A stretch of DNA of 64,000 nt from Tuberibacillus calidus DSM 17572 (GCF_000430685.1 NZ_AUMM01000019.1:1-64000); one strand, 5' to 3'. Positions 42,451 through 52,332 are shown, counted from the stretch's first letter. Notes: a model not told the origin generated them from the sequence alone. Translations and numbers: made by a program.

Positions 42451-43584
42451 TTACCGCTCGCGGCGGGCTTCCGTCATTTGCTTCCAAACCGAGCCTTTGG
42501 CTTCGGAGCCGCCGCGGATGCGCTCTAGTGCCATTTTCACTTGCAAGGCGACTTCAAATTCAGGATCATTTTGTGCCTCCTCAAGTGCCGGGAGCGCAGA
42601 GGCATCGCCAACTTCATAAAGAAACATAGCGGCTCGCCAGCGAACAATTTTACTTGGGTCTTTAAGCGCCTTTATCATTTCCGGAATGGCCTTTGGATCC
42701 CCAAGATCCGATAAAGCATCTCCAGCCGTCCGGCGCACGGTTACGGTTTTATCATGAAGCGCTTCATACAAATAAGGAAGCGCTTTCGGATCTTCCAACA
42801 TTCCTAGATAGACGGTCGCCAAGCGGCGGATCGCGACTTTTTCATCGCGAAGCGCTTTTGCTAGCACTGGCAGATCTTCCACTTGCGGGTCCATGCGCTC
42901 AAGTGCTGCATAACGCTTTCGCCAATCCGGGTCATCCAGCATTTCAAGCGTCACCTTTTGAAACGGAGAGTTTTCCTTATTAGATGCCGGCTCTCCCTGA
43001 ATAGCCCGCTTGACTAAGTCGTCTAAACGCTCCTGGTCATAAGCTGCGGATATTTCCTCCAGCAAATCTTTTTCAATGTCTTCAACCTCGCCGTACCTTG
43101 GCGACTGTTCTTCCCAGCGCCTTTCCAAGATGATGTTCGTTGCTGCCGCTTGTGCCGTCATAATCGCTTCCATAAAACGGTCGGGCAGCCCGACGCGAAT
43201 TTCTTCGCCATCCGCTAACAGCTTGATTTGCATTGGGATGCCTCGAAACTTCTGAATAAATACGCGGACTTCTCCAAAAGCTTCCTCGTGCGCGTCCTCC
43301 GCTTTTTCGCTGGAAGGTTTCTCATCTTCCTCCCCAAAGACTTGGCGAACAGCCCGAAGAATCACTTCCCATTCAGCTTTTGGGAAACGCTCCAAGGCAA
43401 TAAAGTTACTTACGCGATAAAGGCCTTTGACACCGTCAATATTTAATAAATCATGGAGTATGCCAATTGCGTCATTTTTGTTTTCTTGAGTGAAATTATA
43501 GCTCGTTCCCATCGGCAGCGTTTCACTGACTGTCAGCTTCATGGAATTTGGGCTCGGCGTTGGTTCGATGGACAACAATTTCAC
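42451..43584 (-). CDS. Conserved virulence factor C-like protein (Nfu-N plus HEAT repeats)
   Basis: A 377-residue protein. The first 85 residues are an Nfu/NifU N-terminal-type domain ('LLSIEPTPSPNSMKLTVSETLP', 'IDGVKGLYRVSNFIALER'). A middle helical part leads to PBS/HEAT repeats from about residue 200: 'DDPDWRKRYAALERM', 'LRDEKVAIRRLATVYLGML', 'LHDKTVTVRRTAGDALSDLGD', 'LKDPSKIVRWRAAMFLYEVGD'. This is the CvfC family found in staphylococci and bacilli (B. subtilis YpgR-like), needed for virulence regulation in Staphylococcus by an unknown mechanism. It starts at GTG after GGGGGA. Confidence 0.83.
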   Translation of the reverse strand: MKLLSIEPTPSPNSMKLTVSETLPMGTSYNFTQENKNDAIGILHDLLNIDGVKGLYRVSNFIALERFPKAEWEVILRAVRQVFGEEDEKPSSEKAEDAHEEAFGEVRVFIQKFRGIPMQIKLLADGEEIRVGLPDRFMEAIMTAQAAATNIILERRWEEQSPRYGEVEDIEKDLLEEISAAYDQERLDDLVKRAIQGEPASNKENSPFQKVTLEMLDDPDWRKRYAALERMDPQVEDLPVLAKALRDEKVAIRRLATVYLGMLEDPKALPYLYEALHDKTVTVRRTAGDALSDLGDPKAIPEMIKALKDPSKIVRWRAAMFLYEVGDASALPALEEAQNDPEFEVALQVKMALERIRGGSEAKGSVWKQMTEARRER

Positions 43585-43597
43585 GTCAATTCCCCCC

Positions 43598-44077
43598 TTA
43601 CGATGCGTTTAATTTTTCTTTATCTTTAATATGATGTAGTAGAGCCTCTGAAGCCCGGCGAATCAAATTGTACACATACTCGAAATTCCCCGTGTAGTAC
43701 GGGTCGGGCACTTCCCTAATATCCTCATCTGGTAAAAAATCGAGCAAAAGATGTATTTTATGTGCATCATTTTTACCGGCTAATGCTTTAATATTGCGGA
43801 CATTGCTTTCATCCATCGCAATAATATAATCATTTTCCCTGATGTCTTCCTCGGTTATTACTCGTCCGATTAACCCTTCTGTAGGAATATGATGTTTCCT
43901 TAAAATGCTCAGTGTCCCTTCATGTGGTGGTTCTCCAACATGCCAATTGCCGGTACCAGCCGAATCTACGCTTATATAACGGTCTAATTTGGCTTTTACC
44001 GTAAGATCCCTAAAAACAGCTTCAGCCATGGGGGAACGGCAGATATTTCCCAGGCAAACAAAGATGACTTTAATCAA
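43598..44077 (-). CDS. yfkJ: Low-molecular-weight protein-tyrosine phosphatase
   Basis: A 159-residue phosphatase. The P-loop CLGNICRS with Cys8 and Arg14 stands at the N-terminus, and the general-acid aspartate is in 'VPDPYYTG', as in B. subtilis YfkJ. It removes phosphate from protein tyrosine (or arginine, as in YwlE; residue 12 is Ile here, the size that favours tyrosine in YfkJ-like enzymes). The TTG at 44077 is seven bases after AAGGGGG; upstream in-frame ATGs lack a site. It ends 13 bases from the HEAT protein gene on the same strand and in the same direction. Confidence 0.9.
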   Translation of the reverse strand: MIKVIFVCLGNICRSPMAEAVFRDLTVKAKLDRYISVDSAGTGNWHVGEPPHEGTLSILRKHHIPTEGLIGRVITEEDIRENDYIIAMDESNVRNIKALAGKNDAHKIHLLLDFLPDEDIREVPDPYYTGNFEYVYNLIRRASEALLHHIKDKEKLNAS

Positions 44078-44167
44078 AAAGATACCCCCTTCATTTATAA
44101 ACAAACAAAAATGTATAGCCATCATATTATGGGCAACCTAAAAATAAAAAAGAAAGGACGGCCACCA

Positions 44168-44629
44168 TTGCTTAAATATTTCTTCTTTACTTTCTTTATT
44201 ATCATAACAATTGGTTACGGAATCGCCAACTATCATGAGCCTACAGAATCGCATGCCGCCAGTGTGACGAGTGGACATGGGATTGTCGCAGGAAGTGTCG
44301 CGCCGATGTTAACTGTGGAGCAACAAGGAAAAGACGTCATTTTGCATTTCACAATTATGAATCAAACCGAGCACTCGGTTAAATATACGTTTCCGACATC
44401 CCAGCGGTTTGACTATATCATCACCAGTCCATCTGGAGAAGTTGTTGAGAAATATTCCGATGGCCGAATGTTTGTCCAATATGTGAGCACCCTGACCTTA
44501 AAACCGGGACAATCCTTATCCTATCACCCGATCGTTAAAAACTTGGAAAAAGGGGATTATCTTGTGACATTTTGGCTTACGGCTAAAGAAGACACATTTA
44601 AAACAACCGCGGCTTTTACCATTAAATGA
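44168..44629 (+). CDS. BsuPI-related domain protein, exported
   Basis: A 153-residue protein with an N-terminal hydrophobic signal or anchor (LKYFFFTFFIIITIGYG) and a BsuPI domain: 'VILHFTIMNQTEHSVKYTFPTSQRFDYIITSPSGEVVEKYSDG' in outline and 'LKPGQSLSYHPIVKNL'. The domain is named after the intracellular proteinase inhibitor of B. subtilis, but most exported relatives are uncharacterised. I favour the TTG at 44168, nine bases after AAAGGA; an ATG at 44129 is the alternative and would add a basic stretch. Confidence 0.75.
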   Translation: MLKYFFFTFFIIITIGYGIANYHEPTESHAASVTSGHGIVAGSVAPMLTVEQQGKDVILHFTIMNQTEHSVKYTFPTSQRFDYIITSPSGEVVEKYSDGRMFVQYVSTLTLKPGQSLSYHPIVKNLEKGDYLVTFWLTAKEDTFKTTAAFTIK

Positions 44630-44783
44630 GAAGCTGATCGGAAAAGCCTCTTACATTGACACCTCCTGGCCTTATCCCTCAACCCACTCGGCGGTTTACT
44701 GACTCTTCTCCATCTAAAGACATTTACGAATCCTTCTGCTATACTGAATGTAACTCGGCAGAAAAAAAGAGGAGGGAGAGCTG

Positions 44784-46580
44784 GTGGCCGATACTTTTAA
44801 TCCTACATGGAACCTTGACCGCATCTTCAGCGGCGGAAGTGAATCCGCATCATTTCAAACGTTTCTTTCCGACTTACATACGGACATTGAAAATTTCTAT
44901 GCAGAATTAACCCAGACCGAAGCTCCTGAGGAGGATGAACAAGCCCGTGGGTGGCTTGGCGTATTAGATCGGTACGAAGACCTTGCCAAAAGGCTTCGCG
45001 AAGCTTTTGCTTTTATCGAATGCCTGAGAGCCCAAAACATGCACGACCATAAAGCAGATGAACTGGGAAATCGCGTGCAAGCATATGATGCGCGTTTCCA
45101 ATCCTGTTTGACATTACTGAAAGCCCATATCAGCGCGATTCCAGATCTCGCCTGGGAAAAACTTTTGACTGATAACGAAAAAGTGAAAAACATTCGCTTT
45201 CCATTAGAGGAAATGCGCCGGCATGCAAAGGAACAGCTTCCCGCTGATCAGGAGCGGATCATCAATGAACTTTCCGTCGATGGCTATCACGGTTGGAGCG
45301 CGTTATACGACACCGCCGTCGGGCAAATGACGATTGATTTTAACCACCCGACAAAAGGCCAACAAACTCTATCGGTCGGCCAATTGGCCAATTTGCTTAC
45401 TGATTCTGACCGTAACGTTCGTGTAAAAGCTTTTGCCGCATGGGAAAGCGCTTGGGAGAAACAAAGCGCCTATTGTGCAGCCGCTTTAAATCATCTCGCC
45501 GGGTTCCGGCTCAGCGTCTATAAACAGCGCCAGTGGGAAGATGTGCTTAAAGAGCCGCTTGACATCAACCGCATGTCAAGAAAAACATTGGAAACAATGT
45601 GGGAGACGATCACGACTTACAAACCGCGGCTTGTGAAATACTTACAGCGAAAAGCAGAACGCCTCGGTGTTGAAAAACTCGCTTGGCATGACGTAGAAGC
45701 ACCGCTTGTTACCAATGCTGAAAAAGTGTCCTATGAAGACGGCGCAGCTTTCATCATCGAGCAATTCAGCACATTCCACCCGAAAATGGGTCAATTTGCT
45801 GAGCAAGCCTTAAAAAATCGTTGGGTGGAAGCAGAAGACCGTTCAGGGAAACGCCCTGGCGGCTTTTGCACCAGTTTTCCTCTGACAAAAGAATCGCGCA
45901 TATTCATGACCTACAGCGGCACACCTGATAACGTGTCAACCTTGGCCCACGAGTTAGGCCATGCCTATCACCAAAGCGTCATGAATGACATTCCTTATTT
46001 GAATCAAGACTATGCGATGAACGTCGCAGAGACTGCCTCGACATTTGCGGAGCTTGTCGTAAGCGATGCAGCCATCAAAGCGGCAAAAACGGAGGAAGAA
46101 CGTCTTTCCCATCTTGAAGATAAATTGCAGCGCGCCGTTGCCTTTTTCATGAATATTCATGCCCGCTTTTTATTTGAAACGCGGTTTTACGAAGCACGGA
46201 AAAAAGGCCTTGTTAGCATTGATCGTTTAAATACGCTTATGCTTGAAGCGCAAAAAGAAGCTTATTGCGATGCCCTTGACAGCTACCATCCGACTTTTTG
46301 GGCGTCAAAGCTACACTTTTACATCACGGATGTGCCGTTTTACAATTTCCCGTACACGTTCGGGTATTTGTTCAGCATGGGCATTTATGCAAAGGCTCTG
46401 GAAGAAGGCCCAGCTTTTGCTCAAAAATATGATGCCCTCCTGCGCGATACCGGCTCCATGCGCGTCGAAGATTTAGCCAAAAAACATTTAGGCGTCGATC
46501 TCGAACAGCCTAAATTTTGGCAATCGGCGTGTGAGACGGTTTGTCAAGATGTTGATCGTTATCTTCAATTAACATCATGA
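44784..46580 (+). CDS. Oligoendopeptidase F family metallopeptidase (M3)
   Basis: A 598-residue M3 peptidase. The zinc site 'LAHELGHAYHQS' lies near residue 390, with the downstream glutamate ligand region 'NVAETASTFAELVVSDA'. The N-terminal helical cap and the C-terminal 'FYNFPYTFGYLFSMGIYAKA' motif match PepF. It degrades oligopeptides of roughly 7-17 residues in the cytoplasm, consistent with the peptide importers in the window. The GTG at 44784 follows GGAGGGAG. Confidence 0.93.
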   Translation: MADTFNPTWNLDRIFSGGSESASFQTFLSDLHTDIENFYAELTQTEAPEEDEQARGWLGVLDRYEDLAKRLREAFAFIECLRAQNMHDHKADELGNRVQAYDARFQSCLTLLKAHISAIPDLAWEKLLTDNEKVKNIRFPLEEMRRHAKEQLPADQERIINELSVDGYHGWSALYDTAVGQMTIDFNHPTKGQQTLSVGQLANLLTDSDRNVRVKAFAAWESAWEKQSAYCAAALNHLAGFRLSVYKQRQWEDVLKEPLDINRMSRKTLETMWETITTYKPRLVKYLQRKAERLGVEKLAWHDVEAPLVTNAEKVSYEDGAAFIIEQFSTFHPKMGQFAEQALKNRWVEAEDRSGKRPGGFCTSFPLTKESRIFMTYSGTPDNVSTLAHELGHAYHQSVMNDIPYLNQDYAMNVAETASTFAELVVSDAAIKAAKTEEERLSHLEDKLQRAVAFFMNIHARFLFETRFYEARKKGLVSIDRLNTLMLEAQKEAYCDALDSYHPTFWASKLHFYITDVPFYNFPYTFGYLFSMGIYAKALEEGPAFAQKYDALLRDTGSMRVEDLAKKHLGVDLEQPKFWQSACETVCQDVDRYLQLTS

Positions 46581-46699
46581 CTTTTTCAGCTATACTGAGT
46601 GAAGAGAGGGTCTAGATTATCCACCTAAATGCTCAATGGGAGACTAGCATCGGAAAAATCGCCCGAAAATTTTCCTACAGCTTTCCAGTATCAAAGGCA

Positions 46700-46895
46700 T
46701 TAGGATCCGCTTTTGGCATTTTCGCCAAAAGCGGTTCATTTGTCGCCTTCCACCGGCCGTTTTGATACGCAATCGGAAAAAGCATATCATTTCCGCGCCC
46801 AAACAGCCCTAAAATGATACGCAATCCGCTGAATTGGCATTTTTTAGGTCACACTTTTAGCTCTTTTCGCCAAAAGCGTATCATTTTGACCCGGA
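46700..46895. repeat. Second structured repeat family (GATACGC/GCGTATC words)
   Basis: CCGCTTTTGG (46707-46716) and CCAAAAGCGG (46725-46734) form a hairpin. The words TTTTGATACGCAAT, AAAATGATACGCAATCC and GCGTATCATTTT recur in direct and inverted order, and TTTTCGCCAAAAGCG occurs twice, 145 bp apart (46719 and 46864). The layout (short inverted words flanked by A or T runs, period about 145) mirrors the 143-bp TGCGCA repeat with different core words. It occupies the 430-base gap before the TRAP operon. Confidence 0.6.
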
Positions 46896-46966
46896 GTTTT
46901 GTTGCACGGATCAAGCATGTTCTCACTTTGTTTTTCGTTGTCGTAAACCTTCGATTTTATTTACAG

Positions 46967-47010
46967 AAAAACCGGCCGAATCCCACCGTGGAGAATCAGC
47001 CGGTTTTTTT
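46967..47010. terminator. Terminator of the TRAP operon, bidirectional
   Basis: AAAACCGGC (46968-46976) and GCCGGTTTT (46999-47007) form a 9-bp stem with runs of A and T on the two sides, placed just after the TRAP permease stop. Confidence 0.8.
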
Positions 47011-47011
47011 A

Positions 47012-48988
47012 TTAGGCATTAACAGCCTCCATTTGGCCCTTACCTTCATTTTTTCCTTTAGAAAGATATTGGAACAGAAGTAACGCTACAAATAAGCCTA
47101 AACCAATCATGTCGGAAAAATTCTCGGGATAAATCAAGAGTACACCCGTGATGACGGCAATGATGCGCTCGATCCAGTTAATTGGGCGAACCCAGTAACC
47201 GATCATGCCTGCGCCGATTGCAATCATCCCCAAGAATGAGGTAATGATGACCCAGATTGTATATGCCCATGTCGTATCAATCATCATTAAGGCCGGCGAG
47301 TAAACGAAAATATACGGTATGATAAAGGCCGCAATGGCCAGCTTAGAGGCATCCACACCTGTTCGTATCGGCTCACCGCCGGAGATTCCTGATGCGGCAA
47401 AGGCAGCCAAGGCGACGGGCGGGGTAATGTCCGCTATGATACCGAAGTAGAAGACGAACATGTGCGCCGATAATATCGGAACACCTAGCAAAATCAACGC
47501 CGGCGCAGCAATCGTCGAGGTAATAACATAGTTTGCCGTTGTTGGTGCCCCCATTCCAAGAATCAAGGAGGCAATCATCGTAAATAAAAGGGTTAAGAAT
47601 AAAATGCCGTGGGAAAGATCCACTAAGCCATTGGCTAATTTTAACCCGAGTCCGGTCGACGTCACGACACCGACGATGATCCCGGCAGCGGCACACGCTG
47701 TTCCAACCCCGAGTGCAGAGCGGGCACCATCCATGAGCGCCTCAATAAGCCCTTTTATGCCAAGGCGTGTCTCTTTGTTTAAATACCCAGCAATGATGGC
47801 AAACACAATGGCCCATAAAGCAGCTCTGGTCGGACTGATGCCGGTTGTCATCATGAAGATCATGGCGATTAAAGGAATGAGTAGGTGAAGTTTTTTAAGA
47901 ATTTCCTTTAAGCTTGGGACTTCTTCTTTTGGTAATCCTCTCAATCCGACGCGCTTTGCTTCAAAGTGCGTCATAATCCAAATGCCGGCAAAATACAGAC
48001 AGGCAGGAATGGCGGCCGCTTTTGCGATATCCCAATAACTAATACCGCGACCGATAAACTCTACCATTAGGAAAGCAGCGGCGCCCATGATTGGCGGCAT
48101 CAGCTGTCCGCCGGTAGATGAAGCGGCTTCTACCGCACCGGCAAATTCTTTCCGGTAACCGAGTTTTTTCATCATGGGAATGGTAAAAGCTCCAGATGTC
48201 ACGACGTTGGCAACCGAACTTCCGCTGATTGTCCCTTGAAGGGCACTGGAGAATATGGCGACTTTAGCCGGACCGCCGATGCGTCGCCCAGCAATGGCCA
48301 TCGCTAAGTCATTGAAATATTGGCCGACGCCGGTTTTATCAAGAAAGGCGCCAAACAATAAAAATAGGAATATAAAAGTGGATGATACCGCAAGCGGTGT
48401 CCCCAATATGCCTTCAGTCGTAAAAAACATTTCTTGGCTCAGTTGTTCCAAATCAAATCCTCTGTGCGCCAAAAAGCCCGGCATATAAGGACCGAAGTAT
48501 GCATATAAAAGAAAAATGACGACGATAGTAGTAATCGGGATGCCGACAACTCGGCGAGCCGCTTCCAACACCAATAAAATAGCCATAAAACCTACAGTTA
48601 GATCAAGCGGTGTCAATAAGCCGACACGATTGACCAATCCATCAATATTTATTGGCCAGTATAGGGCGACGGCTACGGATAGTATTGACAATACCGCATC
48701 ATACCAAGGGATTTGAAACCTTCTCTTTTTGCCGCGTTGCTTTTTTGTAGCGGGATACAACAGATAGACCAAGGATAACAAAAACCCTAGATGGATCGTA
48801 CGTTGAATATAAGCGGTAAACACACCGAAAATTGCCGTATATAATTGAAACAAGGAAAAGCCGACTAATAATATCGCCGTGATCCAAAATAAAACGCCGT
48901 TTAGTTTGCGATACCCGGCTTCCACATCATATTTAGCGAGTATTTCATTCATCTCTTGTTCTGTTAGTTGTTCAAATTTATCTGCCAA
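47012..48988 (-). CDS. TRAP transporter fused DctQM permease
   Basis: A 658-residue membrane protein joining the small (DctQ) and large (DctM) TRAP permease subunits, the form used with TAXI-type binding proteins. Many helices are visible; signature parts are 'GGPAKVAIFSSALQGTISGSSVANVVTSGAF', 'EAASSTGGQLMPPIMGAAAFL' and 'MGAPTTANYVITSTIAAPALI'. It drives solute uptake with a sodium or proton gradient. The start is a TTG at 48988 with AAAGGAG upstream, overlapping the end of the DUF1850 gene. It is the last gene of the operon. Confidence 0.93.
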   Translation of the reverse strand: MADKFEQLTEQEMNEILAKYDVEAGYRKLNGVLFWITAILLVGFSLFQLYTAIFGVFTAYIQRTIHLGFLLSLVYLLYPATKKQRGKKRRFQIPWYDAVLSILSVAVALYWPINIDGLVNRVGLLTPLDLTVGFMAILLVLEAARRVVGIPITTIVVIFLLYAYFGPYMPGFLAHRGFDLEQLSQEMFFTTEGILGTPLAVSSTFIFLFLLFGAFLDKTGVGQYFNDLAMAIAGRRIGGPAKVAIFSSALQGTISGSSVANVVTSGAFTIPMMKKLGYRKEFAGAVEAASSTGGQLMPPIMGAAAFLMVEFIGRGISYWDIAKAAAIPACLYFAGIWIMTHFEAKRVGLRGLPKEEVPSLKEILKKLHLLIPLIAMIFMMTTGISPTRAALWAIVFAIIAGYLNKETRLGIKGLIEALMDGARSALGVGTACAAAGIIVGVVTSTGLGLKLANGLVDLSHGILFLTLLFTMIASLILGMGAPTTANYVITSTIAAPALILLGVPILSAHMFVFYFGIIADITPPVALAAFAASGISGGEPIRTGVDASKLAIAAFIIPYIFVYSPALMMIDTTWAYTIWVIITSFLGMIAIGAGMIGYWVRPINWIERIIAVITGVLLIYPENFSDMIGLGLFVALLLFQYLSKGKNEGKGQMEAVNA

Positions 48989-49508
48989 TTATATTAACTC
49001 CTTTCATCATCTCCCAGAGGTTGATTTTTCGAACTTTCATTCGCACCCATGTCCCTTCTCCGGTAAAATCCGCAATTCTATAAGATTTCCCTTTAAAAAT
49101 GAGCGTATGATTGGCGACGACTTGACCGACTCTTAAATCGATATAAGGAAAAACCCGATGCATATTGGAAATAATATACTTATTTCCTTTATGCGTAAAA
49201 ATTTCGTCACCGATCGCATTATTAGGCATTCCAATGCCAAAACGCTCATACGTCTCTTTTGTTTGGACAATCTCGTTTTTTTCATTGACATAGTAGTCTT
49301 CAATGACGGGTGTTAAGTGCACGGAGTGTGTGTATCGAATTGTAAAGCGATCTTTTATTTTTATGCCTAAATAGGCCATGATTTTCCCTTGATTTTGGTA
49401 CTCAAAGACTAATGCCTCTTTAAATGGAATAAACAAACTTACGCCTATTATGACTAAAAGAAAAATAATAGGAAGCCATATTTTTCCGCTTTTTTTGATT
49501 GCAATCAT
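48978..49508 (-). CDS. DUF1850 domain protein of the TRAP operon
   Basis: A 176-residue protein with one N-terminal membrane segment (WLPIIFLLVIIGVSLFI) and an external DUF1850 domain ('FTIRYTHSVHLTPVIEDYYV', 'YERFGIGMPN'). DUF1850 genes are regularly found between TAXI binding protein and fused TRAP permease; the function is unknown, perhaps assembly or ligand transfer. The start at 49508 is a guess, as no strong ribosome site is visible. It overlaps the permease gene by 11 bases. Confidence 0.82.
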   Translation of the reverse strand: MIAIKKSGKIWLPIIFLLVIIGVSLFIPFKEALVFEYQNQGKIMAYLGIKIKDRFTIRYTHSVHLTPVIEDYYVNEKNEIVQTKETYERFGIGMPNNAIGDEIFTHKGNKYIISNMHRVFPYIDLRVGQVVANHTLIFKGKSYRIADFTGEGTWVRMKVRKINLWEMMKGVNIIGR

Positions 49509-49559
49509 AAAGGAAAGACCGGAGAGAATTCCCCGGTCCGCACCATCCCTTTGGTGCAT

Positions 49560-50504
49560 TTATTTTAATAACCCTTTTTCCTTGAAGTATTTCTTAGCAC
49601 CTGGATGCAAGTCAATGCCGACGCCATCCAAGGCATTCTCAGCGGAGATGTAGGACTTCTTGGCATTCGTTAATTTATCAACGTTTTCAAACAATGCCTT
49701 CGTAATGTTGTAAACAGTATCCTCATCCAAATCACTTGAAGCGACAAGCATCGCTTTAACCGCTGTCGTTGGCACATCCTGACTTAAACCATAAGTCCCG
49801 GATTTAATAACGTCTGTGGCATAGTACGGGTATTTCGCTTGCAATTCTTTTACTTTATCTTCGGGAATTGGAACAATATTGACTTGTTTTTCAGCGGATA
49901 ACGCTTCAACCGCTCCGGTCGGAGCCCCACTCGTAATAAAAGCAGCGTCGATGTTACCGTCTTGGATGCCGCTTGTGGATTCGTCAAAATCTAAATGTTT
50001 GGCATCGATATCATCAAAAGTCATGCCGTAAACCTCTAAAATTTGTTTGGCGTTAGCTTCCGTACCGCTGCCTGGTGCGCCGACAGAAACGGTCTTACCT
50101 TTTAAATCCTCGACACTGTTAATGCCACTGCCTTGCAGAGTGACAATCTGAATCGTTTCGGGATACAAGGTCCCAATGGCTTTCACCTTAGTGACTTTTC
50201 CTTTGTTGAACATTAATTCACCATTTACGGCATAGCTGGCAATATCGGTTTGAGTAAAGGCCAAATCGGCATCGCCCTTTTGAAGCGTTTGCATATTTTC
50301 GACGGAAGCACCAGAAGTTTGTGCCGTAATATTCAAATCGGCTGCTTTGTTGATGACTTTGGCAATTTCACCACCCAAAGGATAATAGGTCCCCCCAGTA
50401 CCGCCGGTGAGTAGGCTCAGCTGTTTATTCGCTTTATTACAGCCGGAAATGGCAAAAATTAAGCCTAATACCAAGGCGACAGATAAAATGGCAAATTTTT
50501 TCAC
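49560..50504 (-). CDS. TAXI family TRAP solute-binding lipoprotein
   Basis: A 314-residue binding protein with a lipoprotein signal (LGLIFAISGC, Cys about residue 22). The TAXI body is marked by 'LSLLTGGTGGTYYPLGGEIAKVIN', 'TSGASVENMQTLQKGDADLAFTQ' and 'KTVSVGAPGSGTEANAKQILE'. Glutamate, alpha-ketoglutarate or other dicarboxylates are ligands of some relatives; the specificity here is unknown. It is the first gene of the three-gene TRAP operon; GTG start after GGGGGGATAA. Confidence 0.93.
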   Translation of the reverse strand: MKKFAILSVALVLGLIFAISGCNKANKQLSLLTGGTGGTYYPLGGEIAKVINKAADLNITAQTSGASVENMQTLQKGDADLAFTQTDIASYAVNGELMFNKGKVTKVKAIGTLYPETIQIVTLQGSGINSVEDLKGKTVSVGAPGSGTEANAKQILEVYGMTFDDIDAKHLDFDESTSGIQDGNIDAAFITSGAPTGAVEALSAEKQVNIVPIPEDKVKELQAKYPYYATDVIKSGTYGLSQDVPTTAVKAMLVASSDLDEDTVYNITKALFENVDKLTNAKKSYISAENALDGVGIDLHPGAKKYFKEKGLLK

Positions 50505-50788
50505 ACTTATCCCCCCGATAAAATAGTATTTTTATATAAATTTTTAATAATACCGAAATTAAAGAATGCGTAAGAATGATGATAGTTTTTGGTCTGCAGA
50601 CGTTTGAATTGTTATCTCAGAGGTTTTTTTACTTTGCGGTTTTTTATGAATAGTTTCAATAACTGAGAAGAGTATACTATTTTTTTATTTTCATAGTCAA
50701 GACTTCATCGGAAAGGTTCGACATAATGCAACTTTCAGTCCTTTCTCCCCTTTGGGTATAATAGAAAACATGTGAAAGGAGACTGACC

Positions 50789-52150
50789 ATGGTTTTACCA
50801 AAACAATATGTCGAACGAATGGAAATTATGCTTGGTGATGAGGTCCACGATTTTTTAAATACATATTGTGACCCAAAGCAGACGGCACTCCGGATCAACA
50901 CTTTAAAAGTTGACATAGACGCTTTTACAAAGCTCGCCCCTTTTGAGCTTGAGCCAATCCCTTTTTGTCCGACCGGTTTTTATGTAAACGAGACCGATGC
51001 GCCGGGAAAACACCCTTTCCATCAAGCCGGCCTTTACTACATTCAGGAACCAAGCGCGATGTTTCCGGCAGAAGTTTTAGATCCGCAACCTGGGGAAACG
51101 GTGCTCGACCTCTGCGGCGCTCCTGGTGGAAAAACGACGCAAATCGCCGCAAAAATGCATGATACCGGTCTCTTGGTAACCAATGACATCAACACCAAGC
51201 GGGCAAAAGCCTTATCCGAAAACGTCGAGCGTTTGGGCATCACACAGGCTATTGTCACAAATGAAACGTCGGAGCGCCTAGCCGAAAAATTCCCCGGTTA
51301 TTTTGATCGTATTTTAGTGGATGCGCCGTGTTCCGGTGAAGGGATGTTCCGAAAAGACCCTGAAGCGGCCGAATACTGGTCACCAGAACATGTCCGCGAA
51401 TGCGCTGTTTGGCAAAAAAATATTTTAGAGCACGCGTATCGCATGTTAAAACCAGGCGGAACCCTTGTATACTCGACCTGCACGTTTGCCCCGGAAGAAA
51501 ACGAAGCCCAAATCGATCAGTTTCTCTCTCGCCATCAAGACATGACACTCATGCCTATAGAAAAACCAGCTGGTGTGGAAGGGGGACGTCCGGAATGGTC
51601 GCCGCGTCAGCTTCCGGAACTGGCGTTTACGGCGCGTCTCTGGCCCCACCGTATAAAAGGGGAAGGGCATTTTGTCGCCAAAATGAGGAAAAACGGCAAA
51701 GACGATTCGCAGCCAGCAGCCTCCGTTTTCAAACGCCACATTAGCCAGAAACAACTCAAAGATTACCACGAGTTTGAAGCGCAATTTCTTAATGTGCGCC
51801 TTCAGGGACCGATGTTTTCGCAAAATGATCAAGTCTTTTTATTGCCGGACAAAGCCCCTGACTTGAGCGGCTTCCGCGTGCTGCGTCCTGGTCTTCACCT
51901 CGGCACACTCAAGAAAAATCGTTTTGAACCGAATCACGCGCTAGCCATGACGTTATCACCCACTGATGTCAAACACCACATCGCTTTAAATGATGCCGAG
52001 ATTAAGAAATATCTGCGCGGTGAAACGCTCTCAACCGGTGGTGATCGCGGATGGGTTTTAATAACCGTCCATGGCTTTTCGCTCGGGTGGGGAAAAGAAG
52101 TTAAAGGGACCTTGAAAAATTTTTACCCAAAAGGTTTGCGCATTATGTAA
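50789..52150 (+). CDS. RsmF/RsmB-like rRNA m5C methyltransferase
   Basis: A 453-residue SAM-dependent cytosine-5 RNA methyltransferase (NOL1/NOP2/Sun family). SAM motif I is 'VLDLCGAPGGKTTQIA'. The two catalytic cysteines are in 'DAPCSGEGMFRKDP' (PC motif) and 'VYSTCTFAPEENE' (TC motif). The C-terminal part contains the RsmF-type RNA-binding and PUA-like regions, ending 'HGFSLGWGKEVKGTLKNFYPKGLR'. The expected target is a cytosine in 16S rRNA. AAAGGAGA precedes the ATG, and a strong terminator follows. Confidence 0.92.
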   Translation: MVLPKQYVERMEIMLGDEVHDFLNTYCDPKQTALRINTLKVDIDAFTKLAPFELEPIPFCPTGFYVNETDAPGKHPFHQAGLYYIQEPSAMFPAEVLDPQPGETVLDLCGAPGGKTTQIAAKMHDTGLLVTNDINTKRAKALSENVERLGITQAIVTNETSERLAEKFPGYFDRILVDAPCSGEGMFRKDPEAAEYWSPEHVRECAVWQKNILEHAYRMLKPGGTLVYSTCTFAPEENEAQIDQFLSRHQDMTLMPIEKPAGVEGGRPEWSPRQLPELAFTARLWPHRIKGEGHFVAKMRKNGKDDSQPAASVFKRHISQKQLKDYHEFEAQFLNVRLQGPMFSQNDQVFLLPDKAPDLSGFRVLRPGLHLGTLKKNRFEPNHALAMTLSPTDVKHHIALNDAEIKKYLRGETLSTGGDRGWVLITVHGFSLGWGKEVKGTLKNFYPKGLRIM

Positions 52151-52166
52151 AAACACACAGACTTTT

Positions 52167-52204
52167 AGCGTCGGGTGCCATGCGGAACCCGACGCTTCAG
52201 TTTT
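52167..52204 (+). terminator. Terminator of the rRNA methyltransferase gene
   Basis: AGCGTCGGGT (52167-52176) and ACCCGACGCT (52187-52196) form a perfect 10-bp stem; the following CAGTTTTC is a weak U-run. Confidence 0.75.
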
Positions 52205-52332
52205 CTTTGATCGAATCCTTGTCAATTGATTTTATCACTTTAATGTTTATAAAATAATAGTATTAAGGTTCATTATCTAGCATCATGATTCAGCCCAATG
52301 GATTGTTCATTTGGACTATCAGGAGGGGTTTT

